This document shows, one piece after another, positions 16,734 to 25,266 of a DNA stretch of 64,000 nt. This stretch comes from Pedobacter sp. Leaf216 (GTDB taxonomy: Bacteria; Bacteroidota; Bacteroidia; Sphingobacteriales; Sphingobacteriaceae). Each line of letters starts with the position of its first letter. The first letter of the stretch is position 1. Location: the NCBI RefSeq assembly GCF_001421515.1, contig NZ_LMKM01000023.1, positions 5,707 through 69,706 on the forward strand, in the 5' to 3' direction. Under the pieces are notes generated by a model. That model saw only the letters and a program-made list of their open reading frames with translations. It was not told the DNA's origin and made no database searches. A program made the position numbers and the translations under genes.

Positions 16734-17639
16734 TTAGTGGTGAAGCCCTTTTTTTTTCAGATAGATCAGCAGTTCAGCCGGTCTGTCCGTCTGCAGAAAA
16801 ACAGGCTTGTAGGCAATAAGCCACCCCCAACTTTCTTCCTTCTCGTTCTTTTCTACGGCACGGTCATCATCATGGCCTCCATTTAGCGAGGGCCATAAGC
16901 TGTTCAACCAGATCAGGTGGTTATGTTTGCTTTCTTTGAAATATTTAAGATTGGCCAAAGTATCCGTGTCAAAAATGGGCTGGATGACCGTTTTTTTATT
17001 TGATGCATAGGAATTGATCAGGGCTTGCATGTCTTTATTTTTTGCATTCACCACCACCATCAGGTAAGCATCTTTGGGAATGTTATTTTTTGCCCTCAGT
17101 GCTGCGTAAGGCATATCATCACCAACATTAACGATTGCCTGATCGAGCGTTGAAGTTTCACCGAGCACTTTGAATACCAGATCAAGGTGATCATTTCCTT
17201 TGTCCACATTGATCAGTATCCTGCCTTTGGCGGCCAGCATCATCTCGCTTAAGGTAGGGATCTGGTGTCCGGTCACGCGTCCCAGACCGTTTTTAAGCCT
17301 GAACTTTTTCAACTCTTCCAGGGTATAATCCCCTACCTTCCCTTTACCGTTGGTACTCCTGTCTATGGTATTGTCATGCATGACAACCATTACGCTATCC
17401 CGGCTCATTTTTACATCAAGCTCCATCAGGTCAAATCCTTTTTCAATACTGTTGGAGAGTGCCTGCATGGAATTTTCAGGTGCATTTCTCCAGTCGCCCC
17501 TATGCGAGGCCACAAGTATTGTTTTGGATTTTTGTTGGAAAACAGCCTTAAGCTTTCCGGCCGGGGACTGCGCAAAACAGGCAGAAGTAAAGAATAAGAG
17601 CAACAATATATTGCAAGGTATGCGGTAATGGTTTTTCAT
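16734..17639 (-). CDS. Glycerophosphodiester phosphodiesterase family protein, secreted
   Basis: 301 residues with a signal peptide (about 1-23, ending CFAQ). The GDPD motifs are clear: SHRGDWRNAPENS (catalytic HR and the E of PEN), then ELDVKMSRDSVMVVMHDNTI with the metal and acid-base residues of ExD and HD. LINVDKG and a C-terminal WLNSLWP follow. It would hydrolyse glycerophosphodiesters to glycerol-3-phosphate and an alcohol in the periplasm or outside the cell. A single gene. Confidence 0.88.
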   Translation of the reverse strand: MKNHYRIPCNILLLLFFTSACFAQSPAGKLKAVFQQKSKTILVASHRGDWRNAPENSMQALSNSIEKGFDLMELDVKMSRDSVMVVMHDNTIDRSTNGKGKVGDYTLEELKKFRLKNGLGRVTGHQIPTLSEMMLAAKGRILINVDKGNDHLDLVFKVLGETSTLDQAIVNVGDDMPYAALRAKNNIPKDAYLMVVVNAKNKDMQALINSYASNKKTVIQPIFDTDTLANLKYFKESKHNHLIWLNSLWPSLNGGHDDDRAVEKNEKEESWGWLIAYKPVFLQTDRPAELLIYLKKKGLHH

Positions 17640-17913
17640 AATGGATCAGTCAGACCAAAAAGCCTGTCGGCTCAAAGGTATCAAACATGCTTTAAGCAGT
17701 TGTTTACTCAATGTTAATTAAATGTCCGCGATCCGGCCAAAGGCAACAGAACGCTATGCAGGATCTGATCATTTGTTAACGCATTGATAATAATAATGCT
17801 AGATGCAATAAGAATCCGCCCATTAACTTTGCATAGCGAATGCCAAAGAAAACATTTAATCAAAAATGAACCGTTTTTGGACGAATATTAAAAGCAGTTG
17901 GTCGAGAAATACA

Positions 17914-17972
17914 CCGCGTTGGTATAATGCGCAAAATACCGCTGCAACGTTTTGCCTTTACTTGCGTCTCAT
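17914..17972 (+). promoter_or_regulatory. ECF-sigma-type promoter with upstream conserved element
   Basis: AAC (17946-17948, within GCAACGTTTT) and CGTC (17965-17968) are spaced by 16 bp, the classic -35/-10 layout for ECF sigma factors. The same layout, with identical spacing, precedes the paralogue at 33829. A 12-bp element CCGCGTTGGTAT (17914-17925) is also shared, 20 bp upstream of AAC in both copies. Transcription would start near 17975. Confidence 0.7.
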
Positions 17973-18021
17973 TATCAAAACAATCACAAAAACATTTTAT
18001 AAACATATAAATAAAAGCATT

Positions 18022-18621
18022 ATGAAAACTTCAATTACAACCCTAACAAAATCATTATTGGCAGCTGTAGTATTAAGCGCTTCAATCTTTTCTACCAGCG
18101 TATCAGCAGAAGAAAAACAACCGGTTAAAATCTCCGCTCCGAAAAACTTCGACAAAGTAATGGTAAGTGGAAACGTAGAGGTGACCTTGGTCCAGAACGG
18201 AAGAGAAGGCGTCAGCTATAACGATGACAACAACGGAAAAGTGAAAGTGATCCAGGACGGATCAACCTTAAAAATCACCTCTGCAGATGACAGCCCTGCA
18301 AAGATCACCATCAATGTAAAAAACATTTACCGCATACAGGCATCTGATGATGCTGTGGTAAAAACAGATGGTAAACTTGATGTTAAATATCTTCAGGTAT
18401 TTTTAAAAGGAAATGCGGCTGCAAAAATCAACTCAAATACAGAAAGCCTGTATACTGTAATGGAAGAACGCGCAGACCTGAAATTAACCGGTAAAACAGC
18501 AAACCACATCGTAGTAATGGGAAACACGCCAAAATTAAACCTGGATAAATTTGCTGCATTAAAAACAGAAATGACCGCACCTGCAACCGGCACCGTACAA
18601 ACTGCCTCTTTAGCAAAGTAG
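18022..18621 (+). CDS. Secreted GIN-domain (DUF2807-type) protein, copy 1
   Basis: About 199 residues from ATG 18022, with a signal peptide (about 1-28, ending SVSA). An in-frame ATG at 17866 exists but lies upstream of the promoter elements, so I prefer 18022. The mature part is a beta-rich domain with NFDKVMVSGNVEVTLVQNG and IYRIQASDDAVVKT, the repeating pattern of putative auto-transporter-adhesin head GIN domains (DUF2807). Function in this family is not established; envelope stress or surface roles are often proposed. It is about 75% similar to the gene at 33829. Confidence 0.8.
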   Translation: MKTSITTLTKSLLAAVVLSASIFSTSVSAEEKQPVKISAPKNFDKVMVSGNVEVTLVQNGREGVSYNDDNNGKVKVIQDGSTLKITSADDSPAKITINVKNIYRIQASDDAVVKTDGKLDVKYLQVFLKGNAAAKINSNTESLYTVMEERADLKLTGKTANHIVVMGNTPKLNLDKFAALKTEMTAPATGTVQTASLAK

Positions 18622-18641
18622 TCAATAAAAAATAAATTTTC

Positions 18642-18678
18642 AAGAGCGGTGAGACTTGTTCCCACCGCTCTTTTTTTT
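18642..18678 (+). terminator. Rho-independent terminator of GIN-domain gene copy 1
   Basis: AAGAGCGGTG (18642-18651) pairs with CACCGCTCTT (18663-18672) and is followed directly by a T-run. Confidence 0.9.
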
Positions 18679-18794
18679 GCTTGTAATATTTTAGGATAAA
18701 TCGATTTAGTGATTTTCTATACCTGTAAACAGACTACATCACGAATAATACATTCAGAATTTGCCGGTGACTGCAAATCTTTTTCAAAAAATGT

Positions 18795-18802
18795 TATGTT
18801 TG
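18795..18802 (+). promoter_or_regulatory. Bacteroidetes -7 box of the GH92-like gene
   Basis: TATGTTTG matches the TAnnTTTG consensus. It is 24 bp before the chosen ATG at 18826. No good -33 TTTG is seen at the expected distance. Confidence 0.45.
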
Positions 18803-18825
18803 CCACATCCGATGGAACTGCCGAC

Positions 18826-21099
18826 ATGAAAAAATATATAAATTCCTTACTGAGCGGGATCATCCTGCTCACCATCAGTATCAATTCCGCACACGCACAG
18901 GGGAAAAAACAACCTGTGGATTATGTCAATCCATATATTGGAAACATCAGCCATCTGCTTGTTCCTACCTATCCTACCGTTCATTTACCAAACAGTCTGT
19001 TAAGGGTTTATCCCGAACGCGATAATTTCACAAGCAACACCATCGATGGCCTGCCCATTGTGATCACCAGCCACAGGGGAAGTTCTGCTTTTAACCTCAG
19101 TCCCTTCCAGGGCGATCTGAAAAATTCCCGGAATGTTATCTCTTACGGATATGACAACGAGGTGATCAAGCCTTACTACTACCAGGTCGACCTGGATGAT
19201 TATGGCATAAACGTACAGTTTGCCCCTTCCCACCAGTCGGGGATTTACGCGATCAACTTTTCGCAAGGTTCGCTTCCGGCCTATCTGGTAGTAAATACCA
19301 GAGACGGCGAACTTGAAGTTAAAGGGAATGTGGTGAGCGGTTTTCAGAAACTGGACAATAACACCAAAGTTTACCTTTATTTCGAAACCGACCTGGCTCC
19401 TGTTGAATCGGGCACACAGAAAGGTTCCTCAATCGACTTAAAGCAGCAGTCCACATCTGGAGGGGATGCTTACCTGATTTTAAAATATCCGGTTCAGACC
19501 AGACAGGTCAAAGCACGTTACGGCATCTCTTTTATCAGTGTAGAGCAGGCTAAAAACAATCTGCGCCGGGAAATCAGGGATTACAATTTGGATCAGGTGG
19601 CACAGACCGGAAAGACAATCTGGAATACGACCCTTGGAAAAATCCAGATAAGCGGAACGGATGAAACGGCCAAAACCATATTTTATACCTCCCTTTACCG
19701 TACCTATGAACGCATGATCAGTTTATCCGAGGACGGAAAATATTTCAGTGCATTTGACGGGAAAGTACATGCCGATAACGGAATACCTTTTTTTACCGAC
19801 GACTGGATTTGGGATACCTATAGGGCAACTCACCCGCTGAGAGTGATCATCGAGCCTAAAATGGAAGGCAATATGATCAATTCTTATCTGCGGATGGCCC
19901 AGCAGATGAGCGACCACTGGATGCCGACCTTTCCCGAGGTAACCGGGGACAGCCGCAGGATGAACAGTAACCATGGTGTGGCGACCATTATTGATGCCTA
20001 CAGCAAGGGATTGAGAAGTTTTAACCTGGAGGAGGCCTACCAGTATTGCAAAGCTGGTATTACCGAAAAAACCCTTGCCCCATGGTCATCAAAAAAAGCA
20101 GGGGTTCTCGATCAGTTCTTTAAGGATAAAGGCTATTTCCCGGCTTTGCCACAGGGGCAAAAAGAAACCGCTCCGGAAGTCCACGGTTTTGAAAAACGCC
20201 AGCCTATCGCGGTAACCCTCGGTACGGTCTACGATGAATGGTGCCTGGGCAATATCGCCCGCCAACTGGGCAAAAACGATGAGGCAGAATATTTTCTGAA
20301 TAAAAGCTCTAGCTACCACACCGTATTCAATAGCGAAACAAGATTTTTTCATCCAAAGGATGCCCAGGGCAATTTTATTAAGCCTTTGGATTACCGTTTC
20401 TCCGGCGGGCTTGGTGCAAGGGAAACGTATGATGAAAATAACGGGTGGCTATACAGATGGGATGTGCTGCACAATCTGGGCGATTTGGTGAATATGATCG
20501 GAGGCAAACAGGCCTTTGTCGATGAACTTGAAAAAATGTACAATACCCCGCTTGGCAAAAGCAGGTTTGATTTTTATTCACAGCTGCCCGATCATACCGG
20601 CAATGTAGGGCAGTTTTCCATGGGTAATGAACCGGCTATGCATATCCCTTACCTGTACAATTATGCGGGACAGCCCTGGCGCACGCAGAAAAGGGTCCGA
20701 AGTTTACTTGCACAATGGTTCCGTAATGATTTAATGGGTATCCCTGGTGATGAGGACGGTGGGGGCCTGACTTCTTTTGTGGTGTTCTCGCAGATGGGTT
20801 TCTACCCGATTACCCCAGGCCTTCCCATGTATGTGATCGGCAGCCCCACATTTGCAAATGTCACGCTTGATCTGGGGAATGGTAAAAAATTCGAGCTGAA
20901 CTGCCTGAATTATGCGCCTGAAAACAAATATATCCAATCGGCAAAATTGAACGGGCAGGTATGGAACAAGTCGTGGTTTTCCCATGAGGATTTAATGAAA
21001 GGTGGAAAATTGGAACTTGTAATGGGAAAACGTCCGAACAAACTTTGGGCATCTGAGGATACTTCCTTGCCGCCATCCTTCCAAATGCCGGTGAAATAA
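18826..21099 (+). CDS. GH92-like glycoside hydrolase (alpha-mannosidase family), secreted
   Basis: I start at ATG 18826 because it opens a good signal peptide (MKKYINSLLSGIILL to AHAQ) and has a -7 box just upstream; the frame stays open to 18709. About 757 residues, the normal GH92 size. The N-terminal beta domain begins DYVNPYIGNISHLL, and the (alpha/alpha)6 part contains WDTYRATHPL and GDEDGGGLTSF. The end has FSQMGFYPITPGLPMYVIGSP and LNGQVWNKSWFSHEDLMKGG. Known members remove alpha-mannose from glycans. The usual GNDDCGQMSAW motif is altered to GDEDGGGLTSF, so substrate may differ. Confidence 0.82.
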   Translation: MKKYINSLLSGIILLTISINSAHAQGKKQPVDYVNPYIGNISHLLVPTYPTVHLPNSLLRVYPERDNFTSNTIDGLPIVITSHRGSSAFNLSPFQGDLKNSRNVISYGYDNEVIKPYYYQVDLDDYGINVQFAPSHQSGIYAINFSQGSLPAYLVVNTRDGELEVKGNVVSGFQKLDNNTKVYLYFETDLAPVESGTQKGSSIDLKQQSTSGGDAYLILKYPVQTRQVKARYGISFISVEQAKNNLRREIRDYNLDQVAQTGKTIWNTTLGKIQISGTDETAKTIFYTSLYRTYERMISLSEDGKYFSAFDGKVHADNGIPFFTDDWIWDTYRATHPLRVIIEPKMEGNMINSYLRMAQQMSDHWMPTFPEVTGDSRRMNSNHGVATIIDAYSKGLRSFNLEEAYQYCKAGITEKTLAPWSSKKAGVLDQFFKDKGYFPALPQGQKETAPEVHGFEKRQPIAVTLGTVYDEWCLGNIARQLGKNDEAEYFLNKSSSYHTVFNSETRFFHPKDAQGNFIKPLDYRFSGGLGARETYDENNGWLYRWDVLHNLGDLVNMIGGKQAFVDELEKMYNTPLGKSRFDFYSQLPDHTGNVGQFSMGNEPAMHIPYLYNYAGQPWRTQKRVRSLLAQWFRNDLMGIPGDEDGGGLTSFVVFSQMGFYPITPGLPMYVIGSPTFANVTLDLGNGKKFELNCLNYAPENKYIQSAKLNGQVWNKSWFSHEDLMKGGKLELVMGKRPNKLWASEDTSLPPSFQMPVK

Positions 21100-21627
21100 A
21101 ATAAAGGGCGCAACAGTATCCGGCGCTTAAATGATTGAGCAGTCTTTTCCTGACCGGGGTTTGCTGCCCCAAAAAGGAAATGGACCGGAATATATATATT
21201 CATAAATCCGCTGAGAATTGATTTAACATGAGCCTGTTTTCTTCCGGAGATCGCCTGGAAAACCGAGCGCATAAAACCAAGGTAAATCCGCTCCCGGATT
21301 GAAAAAGGCATGACCGGCCGGTGTGGAGGAATTGAGGTGAAGTTCAGAAATCACATTCATGGCGTTTTCATTCCAGCAGACCAGAATCCGAAGTGTAAGT
21401 TATCCCAAGAATGAGGATAAGTGCAATTGCATTTATAGCGACAGGGATTTTGTTGGTGGTTCCATTGGGGATCAGATCCCTGGTTGAGGTGTTGTGCTGA
21501 GATGATAAATCTTAAAACACGAATTGCAGAGATCTTTTGCGTCCCGATGATCCAGCTTTACGAGCCTGACAAACAGGGCTAATGCATGATAATGATCGAA
21601 ACAAAAACTTCTAAGCCAAGCTTATCC
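21100..21627. other. Intergenic region between convergent genes
   Basis: About 530 bp between the ends of the GH92-like gene and the GAF-PAS gene. No RNA gene, repeat or clean terminator seen; the antisense frame over its first half is a shadow without a recognisable protein. Confidence 0.4.
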
Positions 21628-23007
21628 TTAACTGTGATGCGTGGAATCGATGAGCTTGTTTAAGCCGATAATATGTGTCGCATTTCCATTGGCATCATAC
21701 ATTGGTTTGCCGTAGCCCCTAACCCAGTGCACTGAACCATCGGGCCACCTCACCTGGTATTCTGCCTGATAGATACTTTTATTGGAAATGGCCTTTTGCA
21801 CAGCTTGCTTAATGGGATCCCGGTATTGTGGCAACATCGCCTCGAACAGATCCGGATAAGTGAATTCTTGGTCAGCAAGAAATCCGTAATTCCGTTTAAG
21901 CCTGGCATTCGAGCTCATCTTCCCGGTGGAGAATTCAACTACAGTGTAGCCCAGATCGGCATCACCAATGGCGTTGATGAGCACTTCATTAGCCTCTTGG
22001 GCTACCTGCCTAAGGAATACCTGATCAGAGACATCGTCAATAATAAACATGATATTCTCATGCTCATCCCCCATTCTGCCGACGGGCTGCAGGGAAAGAT
22101 TGGCAAAGATGTGTCTTTGCCCGTCGCCATGCCGAATGAGCAGCTTGGCCTCCTTTGCCTGATAGGGTTTCCTTTGAAGACGTACCTCTTCCAAAAGCCT
22201 CATAAAATCCTGGCCGTCTATATCCTGTATCAGATTATCCAGCCGCTCACCCAAAACCATGGTCTCTGTTCCAAACAGCCTGGTTAATGCCTCATTGGCC
22301 TGCCAAAGATTCTTATGGGCTGCAGCGCATATCCCCATTGCCATCGGCGCCTTAAGAAATATCATTTCAAAACTGTCCAGCACCTTCTCAAGCACCACGT
22401 TGGCATGCGCAATCTCTTCCTGGTAGGCAATAAGGTGGGACATTTTTTCAACGGCCTTTTCGTGAGCAGAGGCCAGCTTTTTATTGTTCTCCTTTAAAGA
22501 AATCTCCTCTGCTGCAACCAGCCATAAACCCATCCTGTCCATCACCACCTTAGCAAATTTGGCGAGCAACCCCTGTTTTTTCTGATTGAATCTGACCGGG
22601 GCATGGTTTATCATCCAGAGTGTCCCAATATTATCACCGTCCGGAGAAATCAGCGGAACACCTGCAAAAAACCTGATGTGGCTGGTATCAAGCTGGGAAA
22701 AGTTGATGTCCTGACTGTCCTGGACGATAATGCTTACAGTCTCTGCAGGCAGGAGCCGGCCGATCAGGGAATTCGATCTAGGTTCTGAATTCTCCTTACT
22801 GAACCCGATATTGGCCCTGAAAATTATCTCTTTCTGACCGATGAGAGCAATTAGACAGCCATCCAGATCAAAAATCTGGCAAGCAAGCTCCGCGAAATCC
22901 TTTAAACTATGTTCAGAGGGACTGCTTGCTGTTTTATAACGCTCCACCGTATTCAACCGCTTATCCTCATCACTTTGTGAAAACTCAAATCCAGCTAACT
23001 CTACCAT
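21628..23007 (-). CDS. GAF-PAS-PAS sensory protein without an output domain
   Basis: 459 residues. A GAF domain spans about 20-165 (CQIFDLDGCLIALIG, GVPLISPDGDNIGTLWMIN), followed by a helical linker and two PAS domains (about 210-330 and 340-455). The second PAS ends in a PAC motif, YQVRWPDGSVHWVRGYGKPM. The protein stops there: no histidine kinase, GGDEF or DNA-binding domain. It may signal by protein interaction or may have lost its kinase. Transcribed alone. Confidence 0.8.
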   Translation of the reverse strand: MVELAGFEFSQSDEDKRLNTVERYKTASSPSEHSLKDFAELACQIFDLDGCLIALIGQKEIIFRANIGFSKENSEPRSNSLIGRLLPAETVSIIVQDSQDINFSQLDTSHIRFFAGVPLISPDGDNIGTLWMINHAPVRFNQKKQGLLAKFAKVVMDRMGLWLVAAEEISLKENNKKLASAHEKAVEKMSHLIAYQEEIAHANVVLEKVLDSFEMIFLKAPMAMGICAAAHKNLWQANEALTRLFGTETMVLGERLDNLIQDIDGQDFMRLLEEVRLQRKPYQAKEAKLLIRHGDGQRHIFANLSLQPVGRMGDEHENIMFIIDDVSDQVFLRQVAQEANEVLINAIGDADLGYTVVEFSTGKMSSNARLKRNYGFLADQEFTYPDLFEAMLPQYRDPIKQAVQKAISNKSIYQAEYQVRWPDGSVHWVRGYGKPMYDANGNATHIIGLNKLIDSTHHS

Positions 23008-23217
23008 ATTTTTCCAAATTTATATCATGCTCCATTGATGATATCACCTTATCACAGAATGGCGCTATTTTGAATAGATAAACTTATCCAAAAATTCCCA
23101 AATTCTGCTCAAGAAAATCAAATCCGATCAGATTCGTTACATCGATAGCATCGCCTTTCAATAAAAGGCTTATTTGCCCGGTTCCGGTGATATACTGATA
23201 AGATGGCAGATTTAGCA

Positions 23218-23829
23218 TCAGCCAACAATCTTCCTAAAGGTGAGGTTTATCCTAGGACCGGTTTTTTGGGTGGTCTTGGCAATCCGGTGCTCCCAGCGAG
23301 CTTGCAGATCCCCCTTCATGATCAATAAAGAGCCATGCTCCAAGCGGACCGAATGCTTTTCCCGGTGATCCTGTTTTTTCCTGATATCAAAACTCCTGAC
23401 CGAGCCAAAGGAAACTGAGGCGATGATGGGGTGTGATCCCATGACCGTTTCCTTATCGCTGTGCCAGGCGACCGAGTCCAGCCCGTCACGGTAATAATTG
23501 AGCAGTACGCTATTAAAAGTTATGCCCGAGACGGGCTCAACCATTTTTTTAAGTTCCAAAAGTTCTGGTGTCCATTCTAGTGGGGTGGATTTTCCAAGGG
23601 AATCATAATCTATCCCTTGCATGTCCCCATACCAGGCAGTCAGCCTTGGGGTAAGCACCTCACGGTCATACATCTTCACCAGCTTCTGTTGCCATGGTGT
23701 GCGATCAATAAGGGTTTCAAGCAAAAAATCGCTTTTGTACTGATGAATAAACCCCGGTCGGTAGTCCAGCACATCTGCAGGCAATCCCGGGGTCTGCCCG
23801 CTATATCCAAAAAAGCTCAACTGTTCCAT
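23218..23829 (-). CDS. AlkB-like 2-oxoglutarate/Fe(II) dioxygenase
   Basis: 203 residues, close to AlkB/ALKBH2 size. The iron-binding HxD is in VAWHSDKE and the distal His in ARWEHRIAKT. The 2-oxoglutarate-binding arginines are in GPRINLTFRKI, and LNYYRDGLDSV precedes the HxD as usual. It would repair alkylated bases by oxidative demethylation. It overlaps the upstream unknown gene by 1 bp and is divergent from a mutagenesis cassette, which fits a DNA-damage locus. Confidence 0.9.
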   Translation of the reverse strand: MEQLSFFGYSGQTPGLPADVLDYRPGFIHQYKSDFLLETLIDRTPWQQKLVKMYDREVLTPRLTAWYGDMQGIDYDSLGKSTPLEWTPELLELKKMVEPVSGITFNSVLLNYYRDGLDSVAWHSDKETVMGSHPIIASVSFGSVRSFDIRKKQDHREKHSVRLEHGSLLIMKGDLQARWEHRIAKTTQKTGPRINLTFRKIVG

Positions 23830-24323
23830 TACCTGATCACCTTTTGCCAGCCAAATTTTTGTTTTTTATACACCAGTGGTCTGGCCTCTAAAAGGAAATC
23901 ATCACAAAAATCATGGCTGAAGACCTGGAATTTTACTGCCCATTCATCTTTGAGCAGGCCAGGTATGAATTTTGAAAATACCTGTTCAAAGCTTTTAAAG
24001 CTGATACCTTCCTTACATATCACCATATAATCTGCATCACACCTTAATACCACCTTTTCAACCAGGTCTGGCCATCTTGAGCAGATTTCTTCAGGCAACC
24101 GGTTGAAGTACCCATGCTCAATGTGCCCGGTCAGTGCTTTAAAAAGCTCTGCCGTGAGCTCATCACCGCTCAGCTGTCTCCATATGCCATTCAGATTTTC
24201 CAGACTGCCAAGAAGTTCCCCATCCAGCACAATCCTCCAGGGCTCACCTGCTCCAAACCGGATCAGCTGATAAACCTCCACTTCACCATTTTCACCACAA
24301 AAAAAATATTCCAGCTCGATCAT
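23829..24323 (-). CDS. Unrecognised 164-residue protein coupled to the AlkB-like gene
   Basis: No signal peptide or membrane span; no motif recognised. Begins MIELEYFFCGENGEVEVYQLI, which looks like a small beta sheet. Its stop overlaps the AlkB start, so the two are translationally coupled. Located between alkB-like and imuA, divergent from the latter; a role in DNA damage tolerance is inferred from context only. Confidence 0.6.
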   Translation of the reverse strand: MIELEYFFCGENGEVEVYQLIRFGAGEPWRIVLDGELLGSLENLNGIWRQLSGDELTAELFKALTGHIEHGYFNRLPEEICSRWPDLVEKVVLRCDADYMVICKEGISFKSFEQVFSKFIPGLLKDEWAVKFQVFSHDFCDDFLLEARPLVYKKQKFGWQKVIR

Positions 24324-24537
24324 AATCAGGATGTTTTCTTCTTTTCAAAGTACAAATATAATTCTTTTTACTAATTAAATTAGCATTTATCCACATTTTT
24401 ACAACAACTTTATTGGCTTTAAAGGACTTTTAAACCGTTTCAGGTTATTTTTGTTAACAATTATAATTACTAATATTTTTAGTTTTAATTTTGCATCTGT
24501 TGCATGGGCATTTTATCAGCGCAATGGGAGATAAGCA
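24324..24537. promoter_or_regulatory. Divergent promoter region between the AlkB pair and imuA
   Basis: A very AT-rich 214-bp spacer. TAATTTTG at 24486-24493 fits the Bacteroidetes -7 box for imuA. TTAACAATTATAATTACTAA (from 24454) is partly palindromic and could be an operator, but no known LexA-type box is recognisable. Confidence 0.4.
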
Positions 24538-25266
24538 ATGACAGCAGTTAAAAGGGATATCATTAGCAAGCTTCAGGAACAGATCCTGAGCCTTCAGGGC
24601 TGTAAGCCTATTGGAGATGGCCCTGCCATGGACTTTGGCCTTGGCCAGATCAGTGCCTCTTTTCCCGGCAAGGTATTTCCCCTTGCTGCCATCCATGAAT
24701 TCCTGAGCACAAACCTTGAGGATGCTGCGGCAAGTGGCGGATTTATTTCTGCACTGCTCTCCACTCTGATGCAAAAGGGAGGCCTGTGCCTGTGGATCAG
24801 TACCCAGAGAAAAATCTTTCCCCCATCGATGATCACTTTTGGGCTGTCCCCGGAACGCATCGTCTTTATTGACCTCTCAAGTGAAAGGGATGTATTGTGG
24901 GCCAGCGAGGAGGCTTTAAAGTGCGAAAGCCTTGCTGCAGTGGTCACCGAACTGGATGAGCTCAATTTTGCCCAAAGCAGAAGACTGCAACTGGTGATTG
25001 AAAAAAGCCGTGTAACTTCTTTTATCATCCGGAAAAACGCGGAGAAACTCAGTTCCACACTGGCGGCGGCCAGGTGGAAGATCTCAGCTCTGCCGAGCGG
25101 GGCAATTGACGGCATGCCCGGACTCGGCTTTCCAAAGTGGAATGTCGAGCTGCTAAAAATCAAGAACGGGTTGCCGGGCAACTGGACGGTTGAATACTGC
25201 GGGGGAAGTTTTAATATTTTAAACCAAACGGTTATCCATACCGGAGAAATCAGAAAGGCGGTATGA
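24538..25266 (+). CDS. imuA: ImuA-like RecA-family mutagenesis accessory protein
   Basis: 242 residues. The central part resembles the RecA fold (GFISALLSTLMQKGGLCLWI, TFGLSPERIVFIDL, SRRLQLVIEKS) but lacks a Walker A, as is common in ImuA proteins. It precedes imuB with a 4-bp overlap. In characterised imuA-imuB-dnaE2 cassettes the three proteins carry out damage-induced mutagenic translesion synthesis. The ATG at 24538 is the first plausible start. Confidence 0.85.
   Translation: MTAVKRDIISKLQEQILSLQGCKPIGDGPAMDFGLGQISASFPGKVFPLAAIHEFLSTNLEDAAASGGFISALLSTLMQKGGLCLWISTQRKIFPPSMITFGLSPERIVFIDLSSERDVLWASEEALKCESLAAVVTELDELNFAQSRRLQLVIEKSRVTSFIIRKNAEKLSSTLAAARWKISALPSGAIDGMPGLGFPKWNVELLKIKNGLPGNWTVEYCGGSFNILNQTVIHTGEIRKAV

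Noticed and set aside
17866..18021. In-frame N-terminal extension of GIN-domain copy 1
   Set aside because: It covers the promoter elements and would hide the signal peptide; copy 2 has a stop codon at the corresponding place.
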